Assembly (NCBI GenBank): GCA_951640165.1 | Contig: OX621244.1 | Span: 18,804,001 to 18,868,000, forward strand | Direction: 5' to 3' | DNA: 64,000 nt | Source: Pseudoips prasinana | Lineage: Eukaryota; Arthropoda; Insecta; Lepidoptera; Nolidae | In this document: one piece after another, positions 1 to 9,574 of the stretch | Numbering within the stretch: the stretch's first letter is position 1 | Layout: the number at the start of each line of letters is the position of its first letter | The notes under the pieces: model-generated | What the model saw: only the letters and a program-made list of their open reading frames with translations | What the model was told of the DNA's origin: nothing | The model's database searches: none | Position numbers and translations under genes: made by a program

Positions 1-750
1 TGAAATAAAAATACAGTTAACGTAAAAGATAAATCTCATTTGATAGTTGACATCTTCGATTGGTTTTTATACGATTTTAAGGCTTTGATCACATCTTATT
101 GTAAGCGGTTATGCACTTTATAGTGCATTACCGCTTACGTTTGGCAGTGATTAATTTACTATATAAATTGGTGGGATGAACAAACACTTTCAATTTAAGC
201 TTCTATGATGCAAGCAATGACCGCAAGCATCTAAAATGAGTGCCATTTAAGAGTTAAAAATTTAAAGAGTATATAAAAGTACCAAAAAATTTACGACATA
301 ACTTTATTTTGCACACACAGCAGAATTCCATGGAAATATGTATTTGTTAACCATTCCTATATCCCTGACACGATGTGAAACATCAAATCTGGATTGAGTT
401 ACAACGGTTTGTTTATATTTTTGTATACAAATCCTGGTAGGCATAAGTCAAGCTGATCCGATGCGAACGAATGAAAACGTCATGAAACCGAATGAATCCA
501 AATTTAAAGGCTTTAGACGGCGGTTGGGTGGATTTCGACATGCTTATACTGAATGGATACGTATGCGTAAATAAGGCTAAAGCTACACGTATCAGTTTAA
601 CGTTGTATTGTTTTATAGCTCTGTTAACCCTACGTCACATACCGGAAGATCTTACTACTAGCGGGCCATAAACACGAACACTTAATTACAAAAATTCTTC
701 CACCATAAATACTTAATACCAGATACATAAAATATATATTACAAAGTATT
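1..750. other. AT-rich intergenic sequence, nothing identified
   Basis: I find no open reading frame with recognisable protein features and no repeat I can name here. The sequence is AT-rich with stops in all frames, as expected for insect intergenic DNA. Confidence 0.5.
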
Positions 751-760
751 ATTATTTGTA

Positions 761-901
761 CAAGATGGACCGACGATCTTGTGCGAGTTGCTGGAAACTC
801 CTGGATGCGAATAGCGCAAGACCGGCAGTTGTGGAGATCTTTGGGGGAGGCCTTTGTCCAGCAGTGGACGGCTTTCAGCTGATATGATGATGATGATGAT
901 G
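761..901 (+). mobile_element. 5'-truncated RTE-type LINE 3' end with (ATG)n tail
   Basis: The open frame encodes the extreme C-terminus of an RTE-like reverse transcriptase, including WTDDLVRVAG, WMRIAQDRQLW and GEAFVQQWT, followed by a stop and a (TGATGA)n tail. The same C-terminal block is encoded on the minus strand near 14.9-15.1 kb. The stub is flanked by a 10-bp direct repeat ATTATTTGTA (751-760 and 902-911), a target-site duplication that proves insertion by retrotransposition. Only about 45 codons remain, so it is a dead relic. Confidence 0.85.
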
Positions 902-911
902 ATTATTTGTA

Positions 912-1778
912 TAAAATAATTACCTAAATATTTATATATGTTCGTTTATATTAATCATGTTATCATTATTATCTAGGGCATTATCTAGGGCAATCAACTC
1001 AAATATAAATAAATAAAACATATTATGTTACTTGCTGCTATGGAACCCTTCATGGGCGACTCCGACTCGCTCTTGGCCGCTTTTTTATTGCATTACTAGC
1101 AATTTATCAATATAAGGAAAGAAAGTTAAGACTAAGTAGTCTTCATTTTCTTTCCTGAATTTTAAGACTGGAATATTACTTTTTTCCAGTAATATAAATA
1201 TCTCATTCACAAATATAAAATTCGATTTTTGTGTGTCGTCGCCACATCGCCTATTTTCCTGTTATAACTGATCAAATAAAAACTAATCTGGTTAGGTAGT
1301 TTTAGAGAAACAAATAGAACAAAACAAAACCTCGTTGTTATTGTTAGTTTAGTTAGTTCGTTATTCGATTCGATTATTGTTTACTATTCCGCTCGTACTT
1401 ATGTGTGGAGAGGGAGACAATCTAGGCAGCAGCAATTCCACGTAACGATATGATTGATGAAGAAATACTTTCGTTAGCACTGTTGTGTTTGAAATAAACT
1501 AGGTATATAGTACCCTACTTACATAATAAACGTGACAGATTATATGTCTAGATGTTTGTTACTTAATCACGCAAAAACTGCAAAACGCATTTGGGGGAAA
1601 TTTAGAATGGTGGTAGATTGTACCTTCCTTGAATTAAAATAAAGGTTAAAATAAATAGCGGGTATCATCGCGGGTACTACTATATATGTGAAATTAGGTG
1701 TGTTCAGATGTCTGAATGTTAGTTTCTTCAATTTGCAAAAACGGAATTGGTTGAAATTTGGATTGGAGATAGAAGAAT
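912..1778. other. intergenic sequence, nothing identified
   Basis: AT-rich sequence without recognisable coding or repeat content. A short minus-strand frame at 1567-1812 overlaps the hairpin at its upstream end and has no family features. Confidence 0.45.
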
Positions 1779-1844
1779 CGGTAAGAATTACCGATAATGC
1801 TCTATGTATCATTATACATAGAGCATTATCGGTAATTCTTACCG
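1779..1844. repeat. 31-bp perfect inverted repeat (hairpin)
   Basis: The arm 1779-1809 is exactly complementary to 1814-1844, leaving a 4-base loop (CATT). The arm begins CGGTAAGAATTACCG, itself a nested 15-base near-palindrome, and contains ATAATGCTCTATGTA. It could be a very short palindromic transposon or a replication-slippage product. I see no flanking target duplication. The perfect stem and tiny loop argue against a microRNA precursor. Confidence 0.9.
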
Positions 1845-2593
1845 ATAATCATATACGTTAACAAGGTTAGTGCAGCCACGGAAACGTGGCATCATGGAAG
1901 CCCGCCCTTTTCGTAACAGCTGAAAATTTGTTAATACGTATTTCTGCGAAGAGGCATGACTAACTGAGGTCGCTGAATCTATAGCGATTTGTTAGTCCAT
2001 TTACGGACGGCTACGGATAAATTCAGATTTACTTATATTTATATGAGTAAACTATATTCTTAATTTAAATGTACATACATTTTTCATATCTTTGACAGCC
2101 TTAAGTATTGTAAATTAACTGTATTATTTATAATATAGGTAATATAATAAATTTTACTTTTTAAAAATTAAAAGAACCTTAAATATCAGCATTTTCTATA
2201 ATACATATGTGAAAAAGATATGAAAAAGTCATATAAAAAGAGGTTAATAGCATTTGCTTAGCTCAGAATTAAGTCAAATGGACTTTGGCAATGGGCCAGT
2301 GGGGGTTAAGACAAAAAAAATAATTATACGGTTATTAAGACATAGCTATTTAAGTTAGTGATCGTTGTAATCTTAAAATGTCTCAGCTTTAGACACAGTT
2401 CAACTAAGAACAGCTGAACTGCCCCGATCCTGTTTGAAGCTTCGAGCATTGACTCAATGCTCGAAACTTTGAACCATAGTTTGAAGTGAAAAAATGAGAA
2501 TTTTTTTTAAATTTAATTCGATAAAAGAGGGCGACATAGATGAGGTTTAAATATTAAAATAGGTGTCAGCTGTCAGGTCTAGTGCGTTTTGAT

Positions 2594-4052
2594 CATGGAG
2601 CTATTAAAAAGAGGAGACGGCCTAAGCAACTGAGCACTGTGATTTTCAACTGAGTCTAAACGTCATCATGTAGGCGTGGCCTAAGTCAATGTATTGTTGG
2701 CGTTCGTCCTGTGCACAACTACGTCACGTTCACAATTTACAGCTATATTTGCGCTAGAAGATAAAAATAATGAAGTGTTGTGTTTTATCTTGTAAAAACT
2801 ACTCGGACAGACGTTCTAATGCTATGGATGGCATCAAATTTCATTTGTAAGTAATTTTATTCGATTTTTTATCAAAATAGTTCTAGAAAATTCCCTTAAC
2901 GTCGGCGTTTCGAAACATAATTCTACACGACATTAGATGGCGATACTTGGGGTCATGGGAATAAAAAATATTTAGGTACGCAGAGCTCAGTACTATCATA
3001 ATCTAATAATCGTATGTACTGAAATTTGTTTTACATTCATTCGTAAAACCCCTTTAATGGCCAAAATACATTTTTGTAGCTTTTAATATAATTTTTAAAA
3101 AAAGAACCGCCATCTATCGTACAAATATGAACATAACAAAAACAGGGCCGTAATTAGGATCCAGTTATTTTACCTAATGTCCCGCAGCTGTATCATAAAT
3201 AGAAAGTACTTAAACATGGAATGCACTGCACAAAAAAAATACAATCTCCTATAAATTAAATATTCTATGTACAGTAATTTAATTAATGTACCTACTTCCC
3301 TTCATTAGTATGCTCGTTGTTTACTTAATTTAAATTAAGTACTTTAAGCCTACCTAGTTTATTTAGTCAAATTTTAAAATTATGAATGTTATAGATTGCC
3401 ATCTGAAGATAACCTTAGACAAAAATGGATAGCAAAAATTAACAGACAAGACTGGTCTCCCTCTAAATATACAAAAATTTGTTCTTGCCATTTTAACGAT
3501 GAAGACTTCGTAGTAACAAAAAAAGGCCTTAGAAAATTAAAGAAGGGAACTTTACCTTGTTTAAAACTGGATATATCGGTTCGTAACAATGCATTTTTTT
3601 ACCCATAAAATATTTAAATTTATATTTCCAATATAACATGAATAACAATTCGGAATATTAATAATAAGTCTTAATCAGAATCCCATAATCTTCATCATCA
3701 TCATCATTCATCAATGACCTTTTTATTCTCACTTTTATTTTATAATAATATCACTGTCAATAAAAAAAAGATATCATTATGGTTCGCAAAAGTATAAAAA
3801 AACAGTAGGTACTCCCTGGTACGAAGTTATGAGTCCGGCCCTGTTGCATCCTGCACTGTGTGACATCTAGTGTAAAAAAGTTACGTTACTACTAATTATA
3901 GTCCACAAAACATGCGAATAGTTTACCTATTGACCGGTAGATGTAAACAAAGAAATAGGCGGGATCTAACACCCTCTCCCCCCCGCAAAATGTCACGCGT
4001 CGTTTCATAGAAAAATCGAATTACAACGTCTCCTCTTTGTAATAGCTCCATG
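2594..4052 (+). mobile_element. P-element-like DNA transposon, internally deleted, with 8-bp TSD
   Basis: Terminal inverted repeats of 26 bp (2594-2619 and 4027-4052) begin CATGGAGCTATTA and differ at one base. They are flanked by an exact 8-bp direct repeat GTTTTGAT (2586-2593 and 4053-4060). An 8-bp duplication, CA termini and an internal THAP domain are together the hallmarks of the P superfamily; the THAP domain is the site-specific DNA-binding domain of P transposase. At 1,459 bp with no sign of the catalytic region, this is a non-autonomous deletion derivative. The near-perfect TIRs and intact duplication suggest a fairly recent insertion. hAT elements also make 8-bp duplications but normally start CAGNG and do not carry THAP. 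Confidence 0.88.
2770..3608 (+). CDS. THAP-domain protein (truncated P-type transposase), two exons
   Basis: I place exon 1 at 2770-2846 (ATG then KCCVLSCKN...GIKFH) and exon 2 at 3395-3608. They are joined by a GTAAGT donor at 2847 and a TAG acceptor at 3392-3394, and the frame continues across the junction. The product of about 96 residues holds a whole THAP zinc finger: Cys at residues 3/4 and 8, the HLLPSED proline, a Trp in RQKWIAKI, the ICSCHF Cys-x2-His pair, and a C-terminal basic stretch GLRKLKKG. It lies inside the P-like element, so it is the transposase N-terminus with the catalytic part deleted. A GT at 3580 (TTCGTAACA) might be a donor toward lost exons. Such a DNA-binding-only product could compete with full transposase, as the short KP product of Drosophila P elements does. 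That role is inference. Confidence 0.8.
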
Positions 4053-4060
4053 GTTTTGAT

Positions 4061-5469
4061 GCAAAATAACTTCATTTGATCAAACTATTTTGAGATTTGT
4101 AATTATGTGATAAAAATGTCTAAATAACCATGCCACGTCTTGGAAATTTATATTGAGAAAATTATGTAATTAATTCACCAAACAAATGTTTATTTACACA
4201 CAAGAAAAATAAAGCATAGTATAAACCCATTACCAAACAATCTTAATTATGTGGTCCGGGTGTTAAAGATATACATATTTAAATTAAATATATTTTTTTA
4301 ATTTATTTATGAATTCCTATACTTATTAAATTACAGGAAATCACAATGTGAAAATTCATTTGAACATATTATTTAATTTACCGACATGCAAAATAAATGA
4401 ATCACAATAACATTGACAATGAATTAAAATCGATTTACTTCGAAATTAGAAACAAAAAGCCAGAACATGTGCAAAAATCAATATTTAATAATTTAATGTT
4501 GTGACTTACATAGTTCACCTGTCTAATGGATGATTCATAAATTTTTTTACATGATCAATAGTTCTACAATTGATCAAAGGACCCTATTTTATAAAAATAG
4601 ATATCACATTTAATTAAAACTTATCACGAGTCTTTTACATTTTTTTAAAGGTTAAAATAAATAATATGAGAAATATATCAGTAATTGTGATTCTCCTGGG
4701 ATAAATTGAATCTTACACGAGATTAAGGGACAATATCTTACGATGTTTGGGATGTGTACATATAGTACCAAAGGGCTGATGTTTGTTACTTGTTACTCTG
4801 CGGACCGTCTTGCTTCCTTTATTAAATTATTCCCTCCGAAAACTTCTTAACGCCTTGACAACAGCTGTTTGAACAGGCAAAACACCCATCCTTCTCACTA
4901 GTTTGACACATTTTTTTCAATTATATACGTATATAAATACCTACCTATATGTTACATGATAGTAGTATGGATTCTTCACAAGGGCAACGTGACAAAGCTT
5001 TCGAGCACAAGAGATTTCATATCTGTTATCAAATACCGAAACATACGAATGAGTTCTTGCTCACGACAAGCGTGTAATAATGAAATTTATTCAGTACTTG
5101 GGTATAAACATACACTTGTACTCGTCAAGCTCACAATGCAGTACATAAACATAGTCGTATATAGTATTAAAGTAAAAAAAAATTAATTAGTCCGTCCTTG
5201 CGGATATATAATGTTACAAATACCAAGTTACTAAGCTATTATCTTTAAATTTAGTAGTACTATATCAAAATGAAAGAATTAAAGACAACAAAAGCAGAAG
5301 GTTCTCAACTAGTAGCTTAATTTAAGTGACTAATACCTAACGGCACCTTAGCCCCTTATAGGGTTTGGGCCGCAGTTCAAAGAGTAAAAGAACTGCAAGA
5401 ACAGCGACTGAAGTAAAAAATGGATTTTTAAACGCGTAGCTCTATGATTTGTGATGTCGAGATAAGGTT
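4061..5469. other. AT-rich intergenic sequence
   Basis: No recognisable genes or repeats. A 76-codon frame at 4956-5186 has no family signature and I do not count it as a gene. Confidence 0.5.
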
Positions 5470-5700
5470 GTAGTAGTACGATACCCCATGCTTAAAGGAT
5501 GCAGAAATATCTACCTATGTGTTTGAATATGGTAGGTACTGGCAAGTACATAAGCATTATATAGGACCTCAAGTAAATGAATGCACTTATAGTTTCTCAC
5601 AATAATCAGCCATAGGATGCAGGCAAAAATAAAAAAAGTAATATTTATCGTTTTGGGATTTCTTAACAATTTTAACACTTGGGAAGGTGCTATAAAACTT
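5470..5700 (+). repeat. dispersed repeat D, copy 1
   Basis: From GTAGTAGTACGATACCCCAT through about 5658 this is close to identical to 31421-31602; similarity fades beyond that. The run contains GATGCAGAAATATCTACC, TATGGTAGGTACTGGCAAG and ATAGGACCTCAAGTAAATG. No reverse transcriptase or TIR is visible, so the class is unknown. The copy lies just outside the left boundary of the giant inverted repeat at 5757. Confidence 0.85.
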
Positions 5701-5756
5701 GGGACGGTTAAGTTACACAAAAAAAAATATAGAAATGTTAGAAATGTGTTTCGCAC

Positions 5757-5968
5757 TCACGCCAACTTATCCAGTGGTGGGCGTAGAAGTCGACCCGACG
5801 GAATATCTACCAGAGTACGAGCAGCAACTTTCTTCTTAGTACTACGAGTAAGACCATCTCAATGCGATCCTTAACCCGTCTGCCAGGGGCAGCGATTATG
5901 GCATATATTCTCGGGGGAGGCTTTTGTCCAGCTGTGGACGATTTACATGTGTTATGATGATGATGAAT
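5757..5968 (+). repeat. SINE-A copy truncated by the inverted-repeat boundary
   Basis: It reads GGGCGTAGAAGTCGACCC...GGAATATCTACCAGAG...GGAGGCTTTTGTCCAGC then a TGATGATGATGA tail. It mirrors 12848-13059 but lacks the 5' end, because the duplication breakpoint cuts through the element at 5757. Confidence 0.85.
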
Positions 5969-6209
5969 AGATTAGTATGTCTATATAGCTGTAAGATTCC
6001 CAGCAGACTTTCCAACCGACAAATGTCTATATTATCAATATACTCTTTATTAGTGTAGTACCCTTTAGCCATAAAAACACGTTAAATGTGTGTATTGGAT
6101 CTTTTTTTTTGATACGGCAGGGGGAATGCCTACGCATGCCACCCGCAAAAAGTGTCTGCGGGTGGGTATGTCGGACTCGCACCGACTTAACCTAACCTGA
6201 CGTGAACTT

Positions 6210-9000
6210 TGTACCTGCCCACTCTCTAACCCCCTTCTACTTCCCCTTCTTTGATGTGTTCCTATTGTTATACCTGCTCATCCTAACTAACAGGATACAA
6301 TTTAATATCTAACTGAACCTACCTATATGTATCTAATCATATACTATATGTATATTATATTATTATGTACTTGATACTAATATGATCCTAAATGTTCTTA
6401 ACTTAACTCTCTTTTAGAAAAGGCTATATCCTAATGAATTTAAATTCCTGCTGAATTTGATTGAAACAAGTTGATTTAAATTGGCCAGTGATTCGTCTAG
6501 TATGGTAGGAACCTATGTTGCATATAGTAAACCAAGAACTTTTTGAAAAGGAGAACAAACCAATCAATCCTAAATTAACTTTATCCTAATCATAAATAAC
6601 CTTTCTAAACTCATGTAATTGTATACAGATTAACAGAACTAATGAAGCCTAGTTTACCCTAAATTAATTATCATAATGTTGTCTAAAATCCTATAAAAAC
6701 TTTATTTCAACAAATACAATCATAAATATACTGACTTGTTACATCCCTATAATTTTTCTGGTAAACATAAAACTTTCACACTACTTCTTATTGGAGTATA
6801 ACTTATTTTCATAACAAGATACTATGTTATTTGAGAAGTCCTATTGAATGAATGTCTTGTTCATATTGTCTAATTAGATTATATGTTTCCTAAATGAATT
6901 GTGTTTTAATTCACACATCTTGAAAGATAATAGTTTAACTCAGCCATAGTATATGTTTTCCTTAAAATATTGTTGAGATTGACTTTATATCTTTTCTAGA
7001 TTATTCTAGCTAGTTTGTAGATTATACTAGAATATCATAATATTTAATATTATTTTATTTGCGGCTATGGTATTCGCTCAAAGCACCCCGCGAAATACTG
7101 TAGTCTCCGTCACCATAGGGTCAAGACTCCCACCGCGCTCTGGACAGCAGCAAATGGCCTTAATAGGGATACTCTTTTATTCCAATTACAGAAAGGTCTG
7201 TGTGGGTTGTTAGTCATAGTCAATGTCCTTTGAAAACAAGAGACTTTAGAGGGGTCTATCTTTTGATTACTCTAACCTTTATTTATTACAAAGTATATAT
7301 GACTCTAGTTCATAGTGCTTATATATTATATCAAGGAAAACATTTACATATGGATAATATTTATAATTAACCTTATGTAGTAACACAAAGCCTTAATTTT
7401 TCATAAGTAACTTCTTGGATTCTCCAATGTTGTAATATCTTCAGAAAGCTTATTCATTATAAGCAAGTTAATTTCAGAATGGTTCTAATTGCAACCACTG
7501 GTTTGACTGTTAACAAAGTCAACCCATAATAATACTTCATTATTGTATTATTATTATTTGAGTCATCTGCTCAAGGAACTTCGCATTCCTGTCAAGGGTC
7601 AATAATTTTTGAACTTCAACATCAATTGTATAAGTAATACTATCTTGTATCACTTGTGAAGATTTAGTTCTTTGTATTCATTACCCAAGTACTGACCGCT
7701 TGATATGAAAGCATTCAATATCAGTAAGAAAATCTGAAGATGGTTCTAATTGGAACCACTTATATGATTATTAACTGAGTCAATATTAGTATAATCAATA
7801 CTTTGATGGAGTGTTATTAATCATTTGTGATTTTTGTCAAAAATCAATGATCTCTTGATTGTCAACATGGTAGAGATGTTGCATAATAACATCATTGGAA
7901 CTTGTGTAAAATTTCTACTAAATCTTCCATAGAAACTTTGAAGGCTGCTGGGCGGTCGGCCTTAAGTACCAAGACATCATTATAAAACATAATATTCAAG
8001 GTTAACCCTAAACACGCACATCATGCATGCTTTTGTAGAATAACTCTCTACTAATCTTCCATAGAGAACTTAAAAGGCTGCCAGAGACCGGCCTTAAGCA
8101 ACAAGACATCAGTTTTCTCTTCCACTGATAGTACATATATTCAAGATTAACCCTTTAAAGGCTTAACATCAGGTAAATGGTTATAAAGGAATACCTACTA
8201 TTAACCCAGTTAATAATACAGGTACTTTTAAATTCAGGTTATTATAATATTTATTATCTAACATTGACAGCTTTCATTCAATAATAGATACAATTCTGGT
8301 TCTATCGTATTGTTTCTTTAAACATAGAATTAGTTTTAAAGTATTTGTCTTATAAATACATAAGTAATACAAACTTTGGGAGCATTCCAACATATTCGTG
8401 TATGAGTATGGAATCGTTCTAGCATTCTAGACTCAACTAAAGCTACCGAGCATTCGTAATAATATAACACTTTAAAATATGAGTAAAAATGCCTCACCTG
8501 TGTTTAAAGCTTACCAACCCGAGATGACGCTTCCTTTATCTTCTCTCCTTTAAAACAAGTGATACTACCAATTTTCAGAAGATTCTCCACTCTAATCACA
8601 CCAGAAACGACGCTCGCTTTTAAATCTTCTATATGACTCCTGAAACCACGCTCAAAACTTCTAAAAACTCTTTCTTTCGTCGGCGTCTGGCACGCCGAGC
8701 CGCCATTCCTTGTCAGTCGTTCATATTGCCAAAATGCGTCCTCAATAAAGACACTTCCGGTCAGTCTCATTAATTAAATAAATGTAATCTGCATAATCAC
8801 ATAAAAATAAATAGTTAATCTTCTATCAAAACGACAGTTAGTATTATATAACACATATAAATTTATCAATACATTATCCAATATTGTATATGAATAATAA
8901 GTTGCTGTTTTGTAAAACAATCATTTTTCCCGGTAATTCTATAACTGTTCCCATTGGTCAAGATTAGAGAAGGGATTAATCTTTATAGTATCTAGTGATG
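6210..9000 (-). mobile_element. partial inverted copy of the 3-kb TG...CA element
   Basis: This is the mirror image of 9816-12606. It starts TGTACCTGCCC at 6210 and stops at the arm end at 9000, lacking the last roughly 240 bp of the element. Internal diverged tandem repeats are visible. AATGGTTCTAATTGCAACC near 7478 matches GATGGTTCTAATTGGAACC near 7738. The block ATCTTCCATAGA...CGGCCTTAAG recurs at about 7922 and 8056. Confidence 0.8.
8504..8770 (-). CDS. hypothetical 88-residue frame (mirror copy)
   Basis: Identical to the frame at 10046-10312 because it lies in the other arm of the inverted repeat. I do not recognise a family. See the plus-strand copy for description. Confidence 0.25.
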   Translation of the reverse strand: MRLTGSVFIEDAFWQYERLTRNGGSACQTPTKERVFRSFERGFRSHIEDLKASVVSGVIRVENLLKIGSITCFKGEKIKEASSRVGKL

Positions 9001-9284
9001 CCAAAGCCAACGTTCCCGGGGCTTCTCCCTTTTGCTTCATGTCTCATATTATGGTCGGGACACGTACCCTGGGAGGTATTAGTTGCCCTAATATTTATCT
9101 TGGATCCGTCAAACCGTCAAACAAATCTTGTTTCATAATGTTAAAATTTGTATGGACACCGAAAAAAATATCATGTCATATTGAAAAATGATCTGCCAGT
9201 GTAAGTTCGACTGTGGTTTGGAAAATCAGAAATGTATCAGACGAACCAACCTATCCTGTGGCATCCTACTGTAGGGCTCCGTAA
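9001..9284. other. inverted-repeat spacer, left part, with SINE-B-like fragment
   Basis: About 9010-9070 (CCCTTTTGCTTCATGTC...GGTCGGGACAC) resembles the outer end of the SINE-B copy near 50250-50300 (CCCTTTTGCGCCATGTC...GGTCGGGACAC). The remainder, 9080-9284, is not recognised. Confidence 0.45.
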
Positions 9285-9506
9285 ATTATATAAGTGCTAG
9301 TTTCTAGTCTAGGCAGTCGCGACTCTCTAAGAAGTTTCTTTGAAAAGTTAAATATATTTACTGTTCTGTGAAGTAGAAATACGGATAAACTAGCTATATC
9401 AGGCTTCATAGTTAGCAAAGCTAATAAATCATTCATGGGAAATTTTATTAGGTTTTATAACAAGGTCCCTATATACATATATAACTAAAATACCTGATAC
9501 TAGGTT
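9285..9506 (+). pseudogene. LINE-2 ORF2 C-terminal remnant
   Basis: TAGGCAGTCGCGACTCT, GCTAATAAATCATT and TTAGGTTTTATAACAAG correspond to the LINE near 40.9-41.15 kb with an internal deletion. It continues after the nested insertions at 12729-12839 and 13106 onward, so this is the host LINE into which the retroposon went. No open frame survives. Confidence 0.75.
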
Positions 9507-9574
9507 CAATACACACGCACCAGAGGAGCATACCCGCGTTCCCGGGGCTCCCCCTATCAGGCGCCAGAAGAAGT

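Larger units (their letters stand above)
5757..9000 (+). repeat. left arm of a 3,244-bp giant inverted repeat
   Basis: Positions 5757-9000 are the reverse complement of 9816-13059 (paired coordinates always sum to 18816). The pairing holds from end to end with no net insertion or deletion. In the stretches I compared I found only two mismatches (8938 against 9878, and 8180 against 10636). The left boundary lies inside a SINE-A copy; the right boundary falls inside the 3-kb TG...CA element. An unmatched spacer of 815 bp separates the arms. Confidence 0.95.

Noticed and set aside
1779..1844. microRNA precursor
   Set aside because: The stem is perfect with a 4-base loop and only 66 bases in total; insect precursors have mismatches and larger loops.
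3389..3589. 66-codon minus-strand frame
   Set aside because: It is antisense to THAP exon 2.
2594..4052. hAT element (8-bp duplication)
   Set aside because: The termini start CATGG rather than CAGNG, and the encoded domain is THAP, which fits the P superfamily.
5617..5874. 85-codon plus-strand frame
   Set aside because: It spans the junction between repeat D and the inverted-repeat arm, so it is a chance fusion of two repeats.
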